This document shows positions 34,503 through 45,979 of a DNA stretch of 64,000 nt, piece after piece. The stretch spans positions 1 through 64,000 of the forward strand of contig ML975271.1 in NCBI GenBank assembly GCA_010015605.1. Reading direction: 5' to 3'. The first letter of the stretch is position 1. Each line of letters begins with the position of its first letter. The translations under genes and the position numbers were made by a program. The notes under the pieces were generated by a model that saw only the letters and a program-made list of their open reading frames with translations, did no database searches and was not told where the DNA came from. Origin of the DNA: Decorospora gaudefroyi. Lineage: Eukaryota; Ascomycota; Dothideomycetes; Pleosporales; Pleosporaceae.

Positions 34503-34830
34503 GGTGACCGAGATTTGGGGAACAGGAAGTTTGAAGGATTGAAGTCTGGGGGCGCACAATGAGGTCAGTCACCAAAAGGTGGCATCTACTATCTAGGCTA
34601 GCGTCGCGGGAGAGTGTGGGGTTGTAGCGAGCGCCGAGTAGCCAAAAAGATGTCGAACTCTTGGCTTTCACACCTGCATCCGCGATAATCAATGGCCTGA
34701 AGCACATTCGCTACCTCACCTCCACTCACTAAACAGAGGGGACTGCTCAAAGCCCAGACTCGATATTTCACGCATCAGGCTATAGGTACCGGAAGAGAAA
34801 GTCTCGACTCTCGAGGAAACAGCCGCAATC
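34503..34830. promoter_or_regulatory. Bidirectional promoter SVP26/BUD23
   Basis: 328 bases between divergent start codons; must hold both promoters. No clear TATA box. Confidence 0.5.
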
Positions 34831-35737
34831 ATGTCGCGCCCCGAAGATATACTGTACGTCTTCACCACGCCCACAACACATGTACAGCTGCGCGCAATGC
34901 TAACGAGACACTTCCAGACCGCCCGACATGTACTACGACGACACCGAGTCGCGAAAATACACCACGTCCTCGCGCATCCAAAAAATCCAATCCGAAATGA
35001 CGCACCGCGCCCTGTCCCTCCTCTCGCTCCAATTTCCCTCCATGATTCTCGACATCGGCTGCGGTTCCGGACTCAGTGGCGAAATCCTTTCCCAGACACC
35101 CGAGCAAGGCACACCAGGCGGCCCGCACATATGGGTCGGCTTCGACATCAGCGCCTCGATGCTGGGTGTAGCGCTGGAGAAAGAGGTTGAAGGAGATTTG
35201 TTGCTAGCGGATGCGGGACAGGGCGTTCCGTTCCGCCCGGGAACATTCGATGCCGCGATCAGTATAAGTGCGGTACAGTGGCTGTGTAATGCTGAGACGA
35301 GCGAGGAGAGTCCTGCAACAAGGTTGGCCCGGTTTTTCAACCAACTCTATGCGAGTTTGAAGAGGGGGGGCAGGGCCGTGTGTCAGTTCTACCCGAAGAA
35401 TGACGCGCAGAAGAAGATGGTGTCTCAGGCAGCGGTGAAGGCGGGGTTTGGTGCGGGACTGTTGGAGGATGATATGGGGACTAAGAGCGCAAAGACATAT
35501 CTTGTCTTGACGGTTGGAGGTGGCGCGCTGGACGGAGACATTACCGGCGTGGTAAGGGGTATGGAGGGTGTGGACGTCGAGGATGCTAGACGGAAAGCGA
35601 AGGGGATGAAGAGGGGAGAGGAGAGGAAGGGCGGTAAGGCTTACATTATGAAGAAAAAGGAGCAGATGGAGAGGCAAGGCAAGGTCGTCAAAGCATCGTC
35701 CAAGTACACGGGTAGGAAGAGACGGATCCAATGGTAG
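34831..35737 (+). CDS. BUD23: 18S rRNA (guanine-N7) methyltransferase Bud23
   Basis: SAM-dependent methyltransferase that modifies one guanine of 18S rRNA in late small-subunit assembly, working with Trm112. Exons 34831-34853 (23 nt) and 34918-35737 (intron 64 nt) give 280 aa. The joined N-terminus MSRPEDILPPDMYYDDTE is the family pattern. Motif I is MILDIGCGSGLSGE, followed by GFDIS and the ISISAVQWLCNA block. The C-terminus is Lys/Arg-rich (KGMKRGEERKGGKAYI to YTGRKRRIQW), as in other Bud23 proteins, for RNA contact. Downstream it converges on IDH1 with 292 bases between stop codons. Confidence 0.95.
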
Positions 35738-36029
35738 ATATACCCACTACATCACCATAGTTATGCATAGCGAGGAGTCTTGGTTTGGGCATTTTCAAGA
35801 GGGTATAAGAATTTCAATTCAATCATGCAGCATGCTATATACCACCTACACGTACAGCTCTATTCACATTCAGCTGATAGTTGTACAAATCCAATGCGTC
35901 CGTTCGTCAAGAAGATGCTTCTCCCTAGCGCTGTGCATGTCAAGTTTCCAACGTGAGCCAAGGCCAAGATTCGACGGTATCATCGCGCTAGATCAAAGCT
36001 TAGCAAACATGAAGATCATCATATCGACA

Positions 36030-37409
36030 TCAAGCCTTCTCCATCTGGTTCAGGATTGCGCGAGTGAATTCGTGTGTGGTGGTATTGCCCCCCATGTCTC
36101 GTGTGCGGGCGGTACTACAACATCGTTAGTCAGGCGGGCATGACATGTCGATCTTGGGACTTACCCATCAGCAATAACCTTGTAGACAGACTGCGAGATG
36201 CGGTTGGCGTGGTCATCAAGACCAATATGTCGCAGCATCATGGCGGCGGAGAGGATCAAGGCTGTGGGGTTGGCCTGGTCCTTGCCCTTGATGTCCAGAC
36301 CGACGTGACGGCATCCTGGCTCGAAGACGGCGACGTTGCGCCCCATGTTGCATCCGGGGACAATACCAGGGCCACCAACAAGTCCAGCACCAATGTTGGA
36401 CAGGATGCCTCCGTACAGGTTGGGCATCACCATGACGTCGAACTGCTGCGGCCTCGAGACACACTGCATAGAGGCGTTGTCGACGATCATGTCGTTGGTC
36501 TCGAGAGTGGGGTAGTCCTCGCCGACCTTCTTGACGGTGTTGCGGAAGAGACCGTCGGCGAGCTTCATGATGTTGGCCTTGTGGATGCAGGTGACCTTCT
36601 TGCGGTTGTTCGCGAGCGCGAAGGCAAAAGCGAACTTGGCAATGCGCTCCGACTTCTCGCGCGTGATGATCTTGAGCGACTCGACCACGCCGCTGACGGA
36701 CTGGTGCTCGAGACCAGAGTACTCGCCCTCGGTATTCTCGCGGACAATGCAAAAGTCGATGTTCTTGTGGCGCGTCTCGTAGCCGGGGATGTTCTTGAGG
36801 AGGACGATGGAGGCGTAGATGTCGAGCTCTTGGCGCAGAGCGACGTTGAAGGAACGGTGGCCGGATCGCTCGACGGGAGTGTGCAGAATGCCCTTGAGGC
36901 CGAGCTTGTTGCGCTTGAGCGAGGCAATGGATTCGCGGAGGAGCTCTTCCGAGTGTACGTTGCCCGAATCAACACCAGAGACGTCAACCTGCTCCCACTC
37001 AATCGGCACGTTGTCGGCCTTGAAGATCTCCTTGACAGACTCGGACACCTCAGCACCGATGCCGTCACCTGCGCACTGTTCAATATCACATCTTCTTTGC
37101 AGGCGGTTATCGCGGCGTACCAGGAATCAGCGTCACCGTGTATTTGCCGCCGAACTTGGTGGGCTTGAAGATGTCCTGACCAACCGTCGCCATTGCTGTC
37201 GCCGCATTAGTTTCTCGCCTTCGCAAGCGCCAGAGAAGCGAACCGTACATCGTGTAGCCATGCAGGGCGTCCATCGTGAGGCAGGCTTTGCGCCCCGCAA
37301 CAGCGTCTAGATAGGCGCATTAGCACTCTGATCGCCTCCAAAAGCCCCAATTGGGCGTGCATAGACAGACTCATACCTGCGCCGTTCTCTGGGAGGTCCT
37401 CGACAGCAT
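36030..37409 (-). CDS. IDH1: NAD-dependent isocitrate dehydrogenase subunit 1, mitochondrial
   Basis: Regulatory subunit of the TCA-cycle enzyme that turns isocitrate into 2-oxoglutarate. Exons 37377-37409, 37249-37306, 37121-37195, 36165-37068 and 36030-36114 give 384 aa. The presequence (MLSRTSQRTAQTLLRGAKPA up to ATRSMATVGQ) is basic and needs the first two small exons. The fold is recognised by VTLIPGDGIGAEVSE, the NIDFCIVRENTEGEYSG block and the family signature PNLYGGILSNIGAGLVGG. The block KGILHTPVERSG, without the catalytic-subunit Arg/Ser pattern, marks the regulatory IDH1 type. It ends RTRDMGGNTTTHEFTRAIL. Introns are 70, 53, 52 and 50 nt. Confidence 0.94.
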
Positions 37410-38116
37410 GGTGGAGATGCGGCGTGTGGCTGGTGGTGAGGGATTGGGTTGCGAGAAACAAGCTGAGAAGCGGCAGGTCGCCGAAAAAGCAACCGAGCCG
37501 AAGGAAAGAAAGCGTGCTTGGCAGATGACCGCATCCGTCCCTCCGCCGCCGCTCCTTCACCGTGCTCCGCCGTTTACTGCTCTTGTGCATCCACTTGCAC
37601 TACTGCCACTGCTTCGATATCCATTGGACAGGCTCTGCGCTTCTGTTCACAAAACTTTGGTAGCTGTCTTTTACAATGTCACTGAAGGGCTCATATATAG
37701 GTATTTCGTGTTTTGGAGACGGACCTTTTTCAGATCATGATCATCTTCAAGTCACCTAGACGACCTCTCCCAGCTGCCCCAAATTTGCACCACAAACCTC
37801 ATCTTTCAGTGAGAACCACTTGGAGCATATGTACCATGGCTACTTGGAACACTACTAAATTAGCGCACGTCACATAACTCTGCCTTGACATCACTGTTCG
37901 TCTTCCTTAGCCATGCCATGTAACGTGGCTCCAGAGCCTGCGAAGAGGCATGATACATCAGTGAGATGGCAACTGGAACCATAGCTAGATAATAAGGTAT
38001 CGATGATGGTCTTAGGTAACGCGCATTCAGCCATTGAGAGGATATATCACCTAGGACCTCTACGGAGTCAAGTCGCCATTAGCGCTTAAATTTCTAGACT
38101 GTCAATCACAGGCCCC
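37410..38116. other. Intergenic region
   Basis: 707 bases upstream of IDH1 and downstream of the 91-aa gene. No gene seen. Confidence 0.5.
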
Positions 38117-38687
38117 TTACTGGCCTGATGTTCTCTCTCGAGTTGCCCTCATGTTGGCTTTGATCCGCTCGAGAAGCTCAGCGGTTGTCGCGAGTGGAGA
38201 GGGATGTAGGTTTCTCTGGTAGGATATCAGTACAGGCGTCAACCGCGGAGGACAGCGTGGTCGAAGAGACGTTGAAAGATAGGTTAAAAGATATCAACAG
38301 TAAAGAGATGGAAAGAGCTAGAATGTGAAGTACGATGAAGCGAAAGCTAACATACGTGCTGGAGCCATGTAACGCATTGGTCATGCGTCCAGGTCTCTGG
38401 ATCTACAAGTAGTTATCAGCAAAATCCCATGTATATTGCACGAGGCTTGCAATAGAACATTGGTGACATACCGCCAGTAGGATCTTGACTAGGGAAAAGG
38501 TCCTGCCCCCAGATGCTCCATGCTGCAACACCGGCGACCAGGGCGGCAAAGGCGAAGAAGGGGCCCTGTGCTTTGTTTAGTGTGCAAAAATGACTATGTG
38601 AAGAAGGCCCACTATGTATAGCAGATGCCAAGGTATCGATAAGTTACCTACACGTTGTTGCACCGCGCGATCGATCGGAGTCGGCAT
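38117..38687 (-). CDS. 91-aa single-span protein with Ish1/SAP-like C-terminal helices
   Basis: Four small exons (38652-38687, 38472-38565, 38356-38402, 38117-38215) join in frame to 91 aa; no single open frame shows it. Residues 1-12 are MPTPIDRAVQQR. A membrane span follows (GPFFAFAALVAGVAAWSIWG). The soluble part reads DPETWTHDQCVTWLQH, then RNLHPSPLATTAELLERI and KANMRATRERTSGQ: a Trp-rich helix plus a Leu/Glu helix, the pattern of Ish1-type (SAP/HeH-like) modules. Junctions are GT-AG with introns 86, 69 and 140 nt. The first intron has ACTAAAC before its acceptor. The location may be mitochondrial or nuclear membrane; I cannot choose. It diverges from RPL38. Confidence 0.72.
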
Positions 38688-39044
38688 GCTGAATCGTTGC
38701 AAACAGCGGGTTGCTGTGGCGGCTATAGAAGGAAGTTGGGATATGGAGTTTACGATGCTTTTTCCGGCACCCTCTCAACAGTAGTTATAAAAGTAGGCGA
38801 AGGAATAAATTCGTAGGACGGTAGGCGGCACTCTCAAAGCCCAGCGCATCGTGGCATCGCACTCGCTTTGCGCCACAGCGTCGTCACTGCACTATGTCCA
38901 AAACAGCAACGCTTGCGACTAGCCCCTTTGTGGCCCGTGCATCGAAGCGAGTTTCCACTCCACAACAATTTGCCCTGGTCGTTGCTTCCGACGAACTTCA
39001 CGATCCCGAAATTCCAACGACTCGTCGACACACAATCCGTCAAG
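38688..39044. promoter_or_regulatory. Bidirectional promoter, 91-aa protein/RPL38
   Basis: 357 bases between divergent starts. The frame in phase with RPL38 is open here but has no upstream ATG, only TTG. Confidence 0.5.
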
Positions 39045-39475
39045 ATGCCTTCCGAAGTTTCCGACATTAAGCAGTTCATCGAGATCTGCAGGCGCAAGGA
39101 TGCCAAGTGTACGTTTTCCACCTTGGCTGGACAGTGGGGGTTGTAGTAAGAGGGGGAATTCGAGCACGACAACATTTGATGGGACAGCGTTCAGGGATGC
39201 AAGAGGGTCGAGAATTGGAGCTGACAATTAGCAGCCGCCCGCATAAAGAAGAACAAGAAAGTCAACAACATCAAGTTCAAGGTCCGATGCTCAAAGAACG
39301 TCTACACCCTCGTCCTTAAGGACACCGACAAGGCCGAGAAACTTAAGCAGAGTCTTCCCCCGGGTACGCGCAACCTTCCCAACAGCAATCAGCTAAACCA
39401 CTCTAACCCACCATTCCAGGTCTTACCATCTCTGACGTCGGCAAGAAGAACCCGAAGGGCAAGCGCACCGCATAA
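39045..39475 (+). CDS. RPL38: 60S ribosomal protein eL38
   Basis: Exons 39045-39108, 39235-39363 and 39420-39475 give 82 aa. The sequence is canonical: MPSEVSDIKQFIEICRRKDA, KSARIKKNKK, KFKVRC, YTLVLKDTDKAEKLKQSLPP, then LTISDVGKKNPKGKRTA. Intron 1 is 126 nt, long for this window, and ends in a NAGNAG acceptor (TAGCAG, 39229-39234). The distal site gives the usual SARIKK and the proximal site would insert one Ala (SAARIKK). Intron 2 is 56 nt. The basic, short protein and the intron just inside the coding region are typical of fungal ribosomal protein genes. Confidence 0.96.
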
Positions 39476-39751
39476 ACGGATCGACAGGCATGAGCAGCGG
39501 AGGATGGAACTGTGCGAGAAAATCAACGCACGATGCGCACGAAGCATGAGGGCATGGGCGGACGGCGTCAAAACGGATAACCTTTGTTCAATGGCATTGC
39601 GGAACCCTTCACCTTGGGTTACAACCAGGAATGAAAACAGTCAAAACTTCATTCACAACTGCAAGACCTTGTTGACACAATCGGCCGTGGTTCGTTGTTA
39701 TTAACGATGGACAGCTAATTATAGAGTCTCAATCGCCAGCTACTACTGCGA

Positions 39752-40783
39752 CTACTTGGACTTCTGGCCCTGCTTGACACTGAACTTAAACTGATCCTGC
39801 CGATCTAGGTACACGACTTTACTATCCAGTCCCGCCGCATGCACTGCCTTCTTGAAGTCGTCCAGCGGACTAAGGAAGACGTCATAGTCGTCATAATGGA
39901 TGGGGATCGTCAAATCGGGATTGATGAGCTGCATCAACTGCACACCTTGTTTCGCATCCATGGTCACCATGAGTAATGGCATCTTCGGACCCGGAATTGT
40001 GGTTCCTCCCAGATGGATGAGCATCAAGTCGATGTTCTGATCCTTATACCGCTCCGGGATCTCCTTGAGCTCGTCCACCATGAGCGTGTCGCCAGAGATA
40101 TAGATACGGTATCCATTCTCGAAATCGTTGTCAGCGTCCGTATATCCGAGCTCGATCATCCAACCATTTGTAGGCGGAACTGCACCGAGGACCTCGTTTG
40201 CGACGTTTAGGGGGCCGGGTGGTACGTGTTTCCCGGGCATGCCAGTGACTTTGATGCTCGGCTTAGGGCCGCTATCACGCGACTTGTCTGACTGCGAGAC
40301 GTCGAGGATTAAGCTGCTCCAGAAATCGAGTGCGTGTACGTTCTTGAAGGATTCGGTACCCTTTCCGGTCAAGCACTCCTTTGCATGCGGCGTAGTGATG
40401 ATTGGGAGCCCTTTTGACAGCTTCTCCTCGACTTCTCTGTCAAAGTGGTCTTCATGGTAATGTGACAATAGAATCACATCAATCCTGGGCAGTTCTTCTA
40501 GGTCGATTGCTGGGTTCGTCTGTCTTGTTGCACCAACACCCGGTCCCAAGTGCACATGATCGCCTGCGTGCAGGAAGTTTGGATCGGTAAGAATGCGAAG
40601 GCCCTCCCATTCTAGAATCGTAGTCGCGGTGCCAACGAAGAAAAGTGATGCGTTCGTGGAGATATCCGGAGCGTTTTGGGGGTGGATTTTAGTTTCTTTG
40701 GCGTTGGGGAGGGATGCGGGAACGGTGGTGTCGAGCTTCGTAGGCGGACCGGAGCTGTTGGGTGTGATTTGGATGCGCTTCAT
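39752..40783 (-). CDS. Metallo-beta-lactamase fold hydrolase (UlaG/NAPE-PLD-like)
   Basis: Intronless, 343 aa. The HxHxDH metal site is SHYHEDHFD (His108, His110, Asp112, His113). A further metal Asp is in YISGDTL and the last His in IPIHYDDYD. The early block FVGTATTILEWEGLRILTDPN matches this subfamily, where the N-terminal strand carries substrate-side residues. Relatives include L-ascorbate-6-phosphate lactonase UlaG and N-acyl-phosphatidylethanolamine phospholipase D; nothing here identifies the substrate. No signal peptide, so it is likely cytosolic. It diverges from the GH47 gene. Confidence 0.87.
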   Translation of the reverse strand: MKRIQITPNSSGPPTKLDTTVPASLPNAKETKIHPQNAPDISTNASLFFVGTATTILEWEGLRILTDPNFLHAGDHVHLGPGVGATRQTNPAIDLEELPRIDVILLSHYHEDHFDREVEEKLSKGLPIITTPHAKECLTGKGTESFKNVHALDFWSSLILDVSQSDKSRDSGPKPSIKVTGMPGKHVPPGPLNVANEVLGAVPPTNGWMIELGYTDADNDFENGYRIYISGDTLMVDELKEIPERYKDQNIDLMLIHLGGTTIPGPKMPLLMVTMDAKQGVQLMQLINPDLTIPIHYDDYDVFLSPLDDFKKAVHAAGLDSKVVYLDRQDQFKFSVKQGQKSK

Positions 40784-41472
40784 GACTGCTGTGGTTACCG
40801 GGAGTCTCGACGATCACGATGGTTGACCGGGCCCTTGTACAACTTGTTTTGGGGTTGAAGGGGTAGTTGGCTTGTTTATTGTAGGAGACGTTTCGCGGGC
40901 AAGACGGAAGCAACGATATAAAGGGATACAGGAACAGAGAGCAAAGAAGAAGAAGCGCAGTTCATCTGAGGAGTAGAGGGGCATCACGTAACGCATCAAG
41001 AGTATGACGACAGGACGCGGTAATCGTGAGAATGCGGGTGTGCGACGACGACAGGATCACCATTCGAGTATTTCTCGACTGATGAGCGGACATCGCTCTT
41101 ACTGTAATTATGCTTCATCTTGCAGGTCTGACTGTTCTTGCGGGGCGCGGCGGTGACTATGTATGACTTGGTACGACTCGGAGAAGGAATGGCAATGGCT
41201 GTGAAACGGTTGGGTGAAGCGGCTGTGAAGGTGGAGCTTTCCCGTCGATTCCGCTGTGGCTGACATTTCCCAAGGTGGCTGATCCCTGTCGGGCCAAGCT
41301 GTCTACACCGGGGGAGGAGCAATAAACAGCTGGCGAATTATTAGGACTGACTCTTGACGTCGCCTCTGAGCAGATCGAAAAGCCGGAAAGATGTTGGAGC
41401 ACCAGCATTGATAAGGGTGAAGAATATTCGTCTGGTCCATTAGCCCGACCTGAAGACGCGTCGCGCCGTCCG
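40784..41472. other. Intergenic region between divergent genes
   Basis: 689 bases holding the promoters of the metallo-hydrolase and mannosidase genes. No gene seen. Confidence 0.5.
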
Positions 41473-43672
41473 ATGAACTCAACACGCGATCCATTCAACC
41501 TCCGTAGCAAAGTATCCCTCAAGACACCATCCGCCTTCTCCCTCCTCCAGAACACGGCAAACAAGACAGCCTCTCAAGCCGTCCAATCTACGAAGCAGGC
41601 AGTCGAGGCCACGAAACAAGCGATCCAGGACACCGACATGTCCTTCGCCGTGCCGCGCAACGTACCGAACTTCGAAAGCGCACAACGCAAGTTTGAGGAT
41701 AATGTCTGGAACAAACTTCCCGGAAACGAGAAGGGCCTGCCAATGTACAAGGACAAGCCTTCAGGAAAGGTCTATGGATATGGAGGTGGTGCGAGGGGCC
41801 GGCGAGGCTTCATGAGGAGCAAGAGGGGGATGGCGTTGATAGCGCTGGTCGTACTGGGGCTCTTCTACTGGTTTGGGTGGTCGAGTGGAGCAACTAATGT
41901 GGGCCTAGTCCAAGAAGAGAAAGACAGAGGGAAGCGCCTGATGTCGAAACTAAGCGGAAGCGCTGGAGGCAAGAAGACCAAAGTGGATTGGGAGAAGCGG
42001 AGACAGTCTGTGAAGGATGCGTTCTTGCTCAGTTGGAGCGCTTATGAGGAGCATGGCTGGGGGTACGACGAGTACCACCCGGTCTCGAAGAAAGGACGTT
42101 ACATGGCTGAGCCCAATGGTTTGGGCTGGATCATCGTCGATGCACTCGATACCCTCATGATCATGAATCTTACAAAGGAGCTCAACCACGCGCGCGAATG
42201 GGTGTCCACGAGTTTAGACTACGATAAGAAGCAGGACGTCAATACTTTCGAAACCACTATACGCATGCTCGGCGGTCTATTGTCAGCCCACTACCTACAA
42301 GAAACACTTCCCGGCCTAAAGCCCAAGAACCAAAACGAAGAGGACCTGTTCCTAGAGAAAGCCACTGATCTGGCAGATCGTCTCATGGGAGCGTATGAGT
42401 CACCGTCCGGTGTCCCATGGGCCAGTGTTATCCTCAGCGAGGCCAAAGGAGAAGCCTCGCACGCGGATGGCGGTGCATCTTCTACAGCCGAAGCCACCAC
42501 GCTCCAGCTCGAAATGAAGTACTTGGCCTACCTTACAGGCGAAGCACACTACTGGGACGTAGCAGAGAAAGTCATGCAGGTGGTCGACAATAACGGTGCC
42601 AAAGATGGTCTTCTGCCCATATTCATTTACGCAGACAAGGGAACTTTCCGCGGCAATGAGATCCGTTGGGGCAGCCGCGGAGACAGTTACTACGAATATC
42701 TCCCGAAGCAGTATCTGCAAACCCAGCAACAGGAACCCATATACCAGGATATGTGGAAAGAGTCGCTCAACGGTGCTAAGAAACATCTTCTCACCTACAC
42801 GAAGAACAGTCATTTCACCGTCTTGGCTGAGCGACCGAATGGGATAGAAGGCAAACTCCATCCCAAAATGGACCACCTTGTCTGCTTCCTCCCTGGAACG
42901 ATCGTCCTAGCAACGACAGGCGGCGCCTCGCTCGCCGAGGCACGTAAAAAACCAGGCTGGGGTAAAGAGCAAGAAGAGGACATCACACTCGCACGCGAAC
43001 TCACAAAGACGTGCATGGGCATGTACAAATCAACCGCGACAGGCCTCGCGCCCGAAATCGCCTACTTCAACCTTGACGACCCGCCGAAAATGTACCGCAC
43101 GCAGATCCTCCAATCTACCTCGAACCTCGAAACCGACGTGCCGGCCGGTGAAGGCTGGAAGGCCGATTTCGACATCCAGCCGGCTGACGGGCACAACCTC
43201 CAGCGGCCCGAGACGGTCGAGTCGTTGCTGTACATGTGGCGCATCACGGGCGACGACATATACCGCGAGTGGGGATGGGAAATGTTCGAAGCCTTCGTCA
43301 AACACACCCTTGTGGAAAATAACGGCGGCTTCTCCTCCATCGGCGACGTGCGTGTCGTTCCTCCTCCATCGAGGGACAATATGGAGAGTTTCTGGCTGGT
43401 AAGCTCTTTTAATTATTTTTCTCCACTCTGGTTATCACACACAAGCATGACGGCTGACATGTGATATCCTTTAATTTTTTTAGGCCGAGACGCTCAAATA
43501 TATGTACCTCCTCTTCTCACCCAACGACCTCCTCCCGCTGGATCAAATCGTCCTCAACACGGAAGCTCATCCCTTTCCTCGCTTCGATGCGAGCAAGAAG
43601 CGCTTCAAGACTGGCTGGGAGCGCATACCGAGAGACGAGAATGGTAATCTTGTACCGAAGAAGCAAGAGTAG
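41473..43672 (+). CDS. GH47 alpha-1,2-mannosidase, type II membrane protein
   Basis: Trims alpha-1,2-mannose from N-glycans in the ER or Golgi. Exons 41473-43398 and 43484-43672 (intron 85 nt) give 704 aa. Residues 1-115 are cytosolic, one span follows at about 118-137 (GMALIALVVLGLFYWFGW), then a stem. The GH47 domain runs from WEKRRQSVKDAFLLSWSAYE to the end. Marks are GLGWIIVDALDTL, FETTIRMLGGLLSAHYL, RWGSRGDSYYEYLPKQYL and RPETVESLLYMWRITGD. The calcium-binding Thr is in LNTEAHPFP, in the second exon. The cytosolic N-terminus is longer than in yeast Mns1. ER against Golgi enzyme cannot be settled by eye. Confidence 0.93.
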
Positions 43673-44203
43673 GCTACAACGTGATATAAGCCGACTTGTA
43701 CCTTGTTCGTGGTTGTAGTCTGTATGCTGTTTGTGTTCTGCTGTGTTGGTCGAGGGAGCGTCAGTAGAAAAGGTTGGTATTTTATTCTTCCGTGCATGGG
43801 TGGCGTTAGATTTCAGGGGACAGGGATTATAATCTCGAACCTAGGTTAGCTATCTAGGATCGAGTCTGAACAGGCAAGCGACCATCTATGGGGTTATTTC
43901 TAGGTTAGTTGTCACGGTCAAACTTGATAATGTTGGGTACGAAGCATGGTATTTCGTCACTCTCATTGCATTTCCTTGTGGTACCTACTGCTGTGTCGCC
44001 GCCTTGAAAACTAAACTCCGTGCTGATGCTCAACTTGTATACATCACTCATGAACATAAAATGCATCAGTCGTAAAACATGGCCCGTTACGATGCTGATC
44101 CCCATCTCCCACACTACTCATTCGCAGTGCGATATTATGGGCGAGGATGCAAGGAGGGTAACACTCCCTCGTAGGATACCAAAGTGCGAACCATGGGCTG
44201 CCC
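43673..44203. other. Convergent 3' intergenic region
   Basis: 531 bases between convergent genes; presumed 3' UTRs. Nothing else seen. Confidence 0.5.
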
Positions 44204-45122
44204 CTAACGCTCTTGTGATTGTTCGTCGCCAATACGCGGAGGACTCTTGGAGTGCGCGGACTGGCCTCTAAATGGCGAATGACTGCCTCTGTGAAAAGGT
44301 TAGCATGGCAGCACCACCGCTTTTTTTCTCTTGCGTCAAACACGTACGAGCGTCTCCTCTTGCCCTCATGTCTCCTATCCTCAATGACCTTGAGCATCGT
44401 CTTCCGCCCGTCTTTCGCGTTAATGTGCGCGTCTCGCATACTCATGCTAACCTTCTTGCTTGCATCGGCTCGTAACAGCCGCTTCAGCAGCAGGTGCCGC
44501 ATGAGCACACAAACAAAAACCCCGCAGTCTGACCCGTTCTCCTGTTGTGGACTATCGTTCATTGGTATGAACCTCAGTCTCTTGCCGAGTAGTTGCTCTA
44601 GCTTCATCGTTGTGCTGCGTGCTTCCCGCTCGTTGGACTGCGTCATCGAGTCGTAGTGGAACGACACGCCGTCGATGATGGAGACCAGGAGTAAGGACCA
44701 GTGTGAGCCGCCCTCTGCCTGGGTGACGTCAATGTTATCGTTTATGGGAAGGAAGACGTGCGTTGTTGCGCTGAAGTTGGGCAGCACTTCTTTGAGGGTG
44801 AGGGGTTCGGCGGTTTGCATGAGCATGTAGGACATGGAGGGGCGGAGGAGGACGATGGAGGCTTTGGGAAAAGCATTGAGTTCTTCGCGTTCGAGGTATC
44901 TAGAGTCGGTAAGTACATGAGGGGCGTGGGTTGGGGTTGGGTATAGCCAGACTCTTGCCAGAATGCGATAGCCTGCGTCGAGGGTTTAGCGGGGCGGAGC
45001 GTGGTAGACAGGGAGAGGGAGATGGGGGGGGGGGTTATGCGCACATTATCCGTCAGCCAGTCGTTGCTCTTGATGCTGTCCAGGTCCGCTCGCGTTACTA
45101 CCGTCGTCAGCGCTGGTGTCCT
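44204..45122 (-). CDS. NEDP1/SENP8-type Ulp1-family cysteine protease (5' exon not found)
   Basis: C48-family protease of the deneddylase type, which removes NEDD8 from cullins or processes its precursor. Exons visible: 45045-45122, 44953-44972 (20 nt), 44348-44899 and 44204-44288. They read LDSIKSNDWLTDN, AIAFWQE, YLEREELNAFPKASIVLLRPS, then the catalytic His in GGSHWSLLLV, Asp in FHYDSM and Cys in NGSDCGVFVC. The Ser/Pro-rich end SPFRG, KSPPRIGDEQSQER needs the 59-nt intron 44289-44347; without it the frame runs on 80 residues of unlike sequence. Upstream of 45122 the frame meets a TAG that can serve as an acceptor (GTAG), so the start codon should lie in another exon further 5'. That exon is not identified. 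Confidence 0.82.
45024..45034 (+). repeat. G11 homopolymer in an intron
   Basis: Eleven G in a row on the plus strand (C on the coding strand), within intron 44973-45044 of the protease gene. Prone to slippage and sequencing error; being intronic, length change should not shift frame. Confidence 0.85.
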
Positions 45123-45979
45123 CTACGTCATGTGCGCCATGTGCGCGGGCAAAGAACAGGCGACGCATACACACCCCTCACATCGTGATCTACATGATTC
45201 AGTCAGTCGCGGCCTCAACCACCTCTCATCATTTGCGTATTGCGTAGTACCTACAAGAAAGATACGCTTCGTCCGGACTAGGATCGCCCAAGTGCCTTCG
45301 CGCCTTGTCCCGGATGCGAGAGAAGGAACCAGGCATGACTGACGTGTGGCTGGCGCTGTCACGTGGCAAATGGCACAGAAGCGGTGGAGCGAGGGTTCAG
45401 GAATCGGGCGTGGTATGCGATGCGCGTAGGAACTGTCAAGTTGTCTGTCTCGGTGCACGAGCACGGGTAGACGCGTGCAGCGTGCTAGTCAGTAGAATGT
45501 TTCAGTCGAATGCCCCGCTACTGGAACGCCATGTGCCCGCCTAGGCTAGGCACTAGGTATCCAGGTGGCAGGCAGTCATGCGCATCGTACCGGTACCTAC
45601 CCTAAGTCAATATTAAATAATGCAGCACGCCCCCCGACCTGACCACGGTAGGTATGCCACGCCCTCAGAATCGCACAAACCGAGGCCAATGCGGCAGCGG
45701 AGATCTATGCATTAAAACAGCTAGTAGCAATGAAGCAGAAGCGCTAAAAACAGTTTACAGGGCAATTCTGTTTCAACGTGCTTGTCAAAGACGCCGTAGT
45801 TTCAGGAATACAAAGTAGTCAGGTCACATAGGTGGATACTTGCAACATGATCACTTGGGCCAAGAAACTCTATTTGCCACGTCAAACCATAAAATCTACC
45901 GAACGCCCATATGCCTATCATCGCCTTGCCTGTGACGCCGCATACCGAGTTTTGCTTCTTGGACTACGTCGTACATCGC
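45123..45979. other. Intergenic region, may hide a first exon
   Basis: 857 bases between the 5' end of the protease gene and the stop of the aminotransferase gene. The missing first exon of the protease gene should be in the left part. No other gene seen. Confidence 0.5.

Noticed and set aside
36074..37168. 364-codon plus frame opposite IDH1
   Set aside because: Antisense shadow of the IDH1 exon; IDH1 motifs and splice sites define the real strand.
44044..44288. Unspliced C-terminal run-on of the protease (about 80 extra residues)
   Set aside because: A clean GT-AG intron with GCTAAC branch site (44289-44347) restores a family-like Ser/Pro tail.
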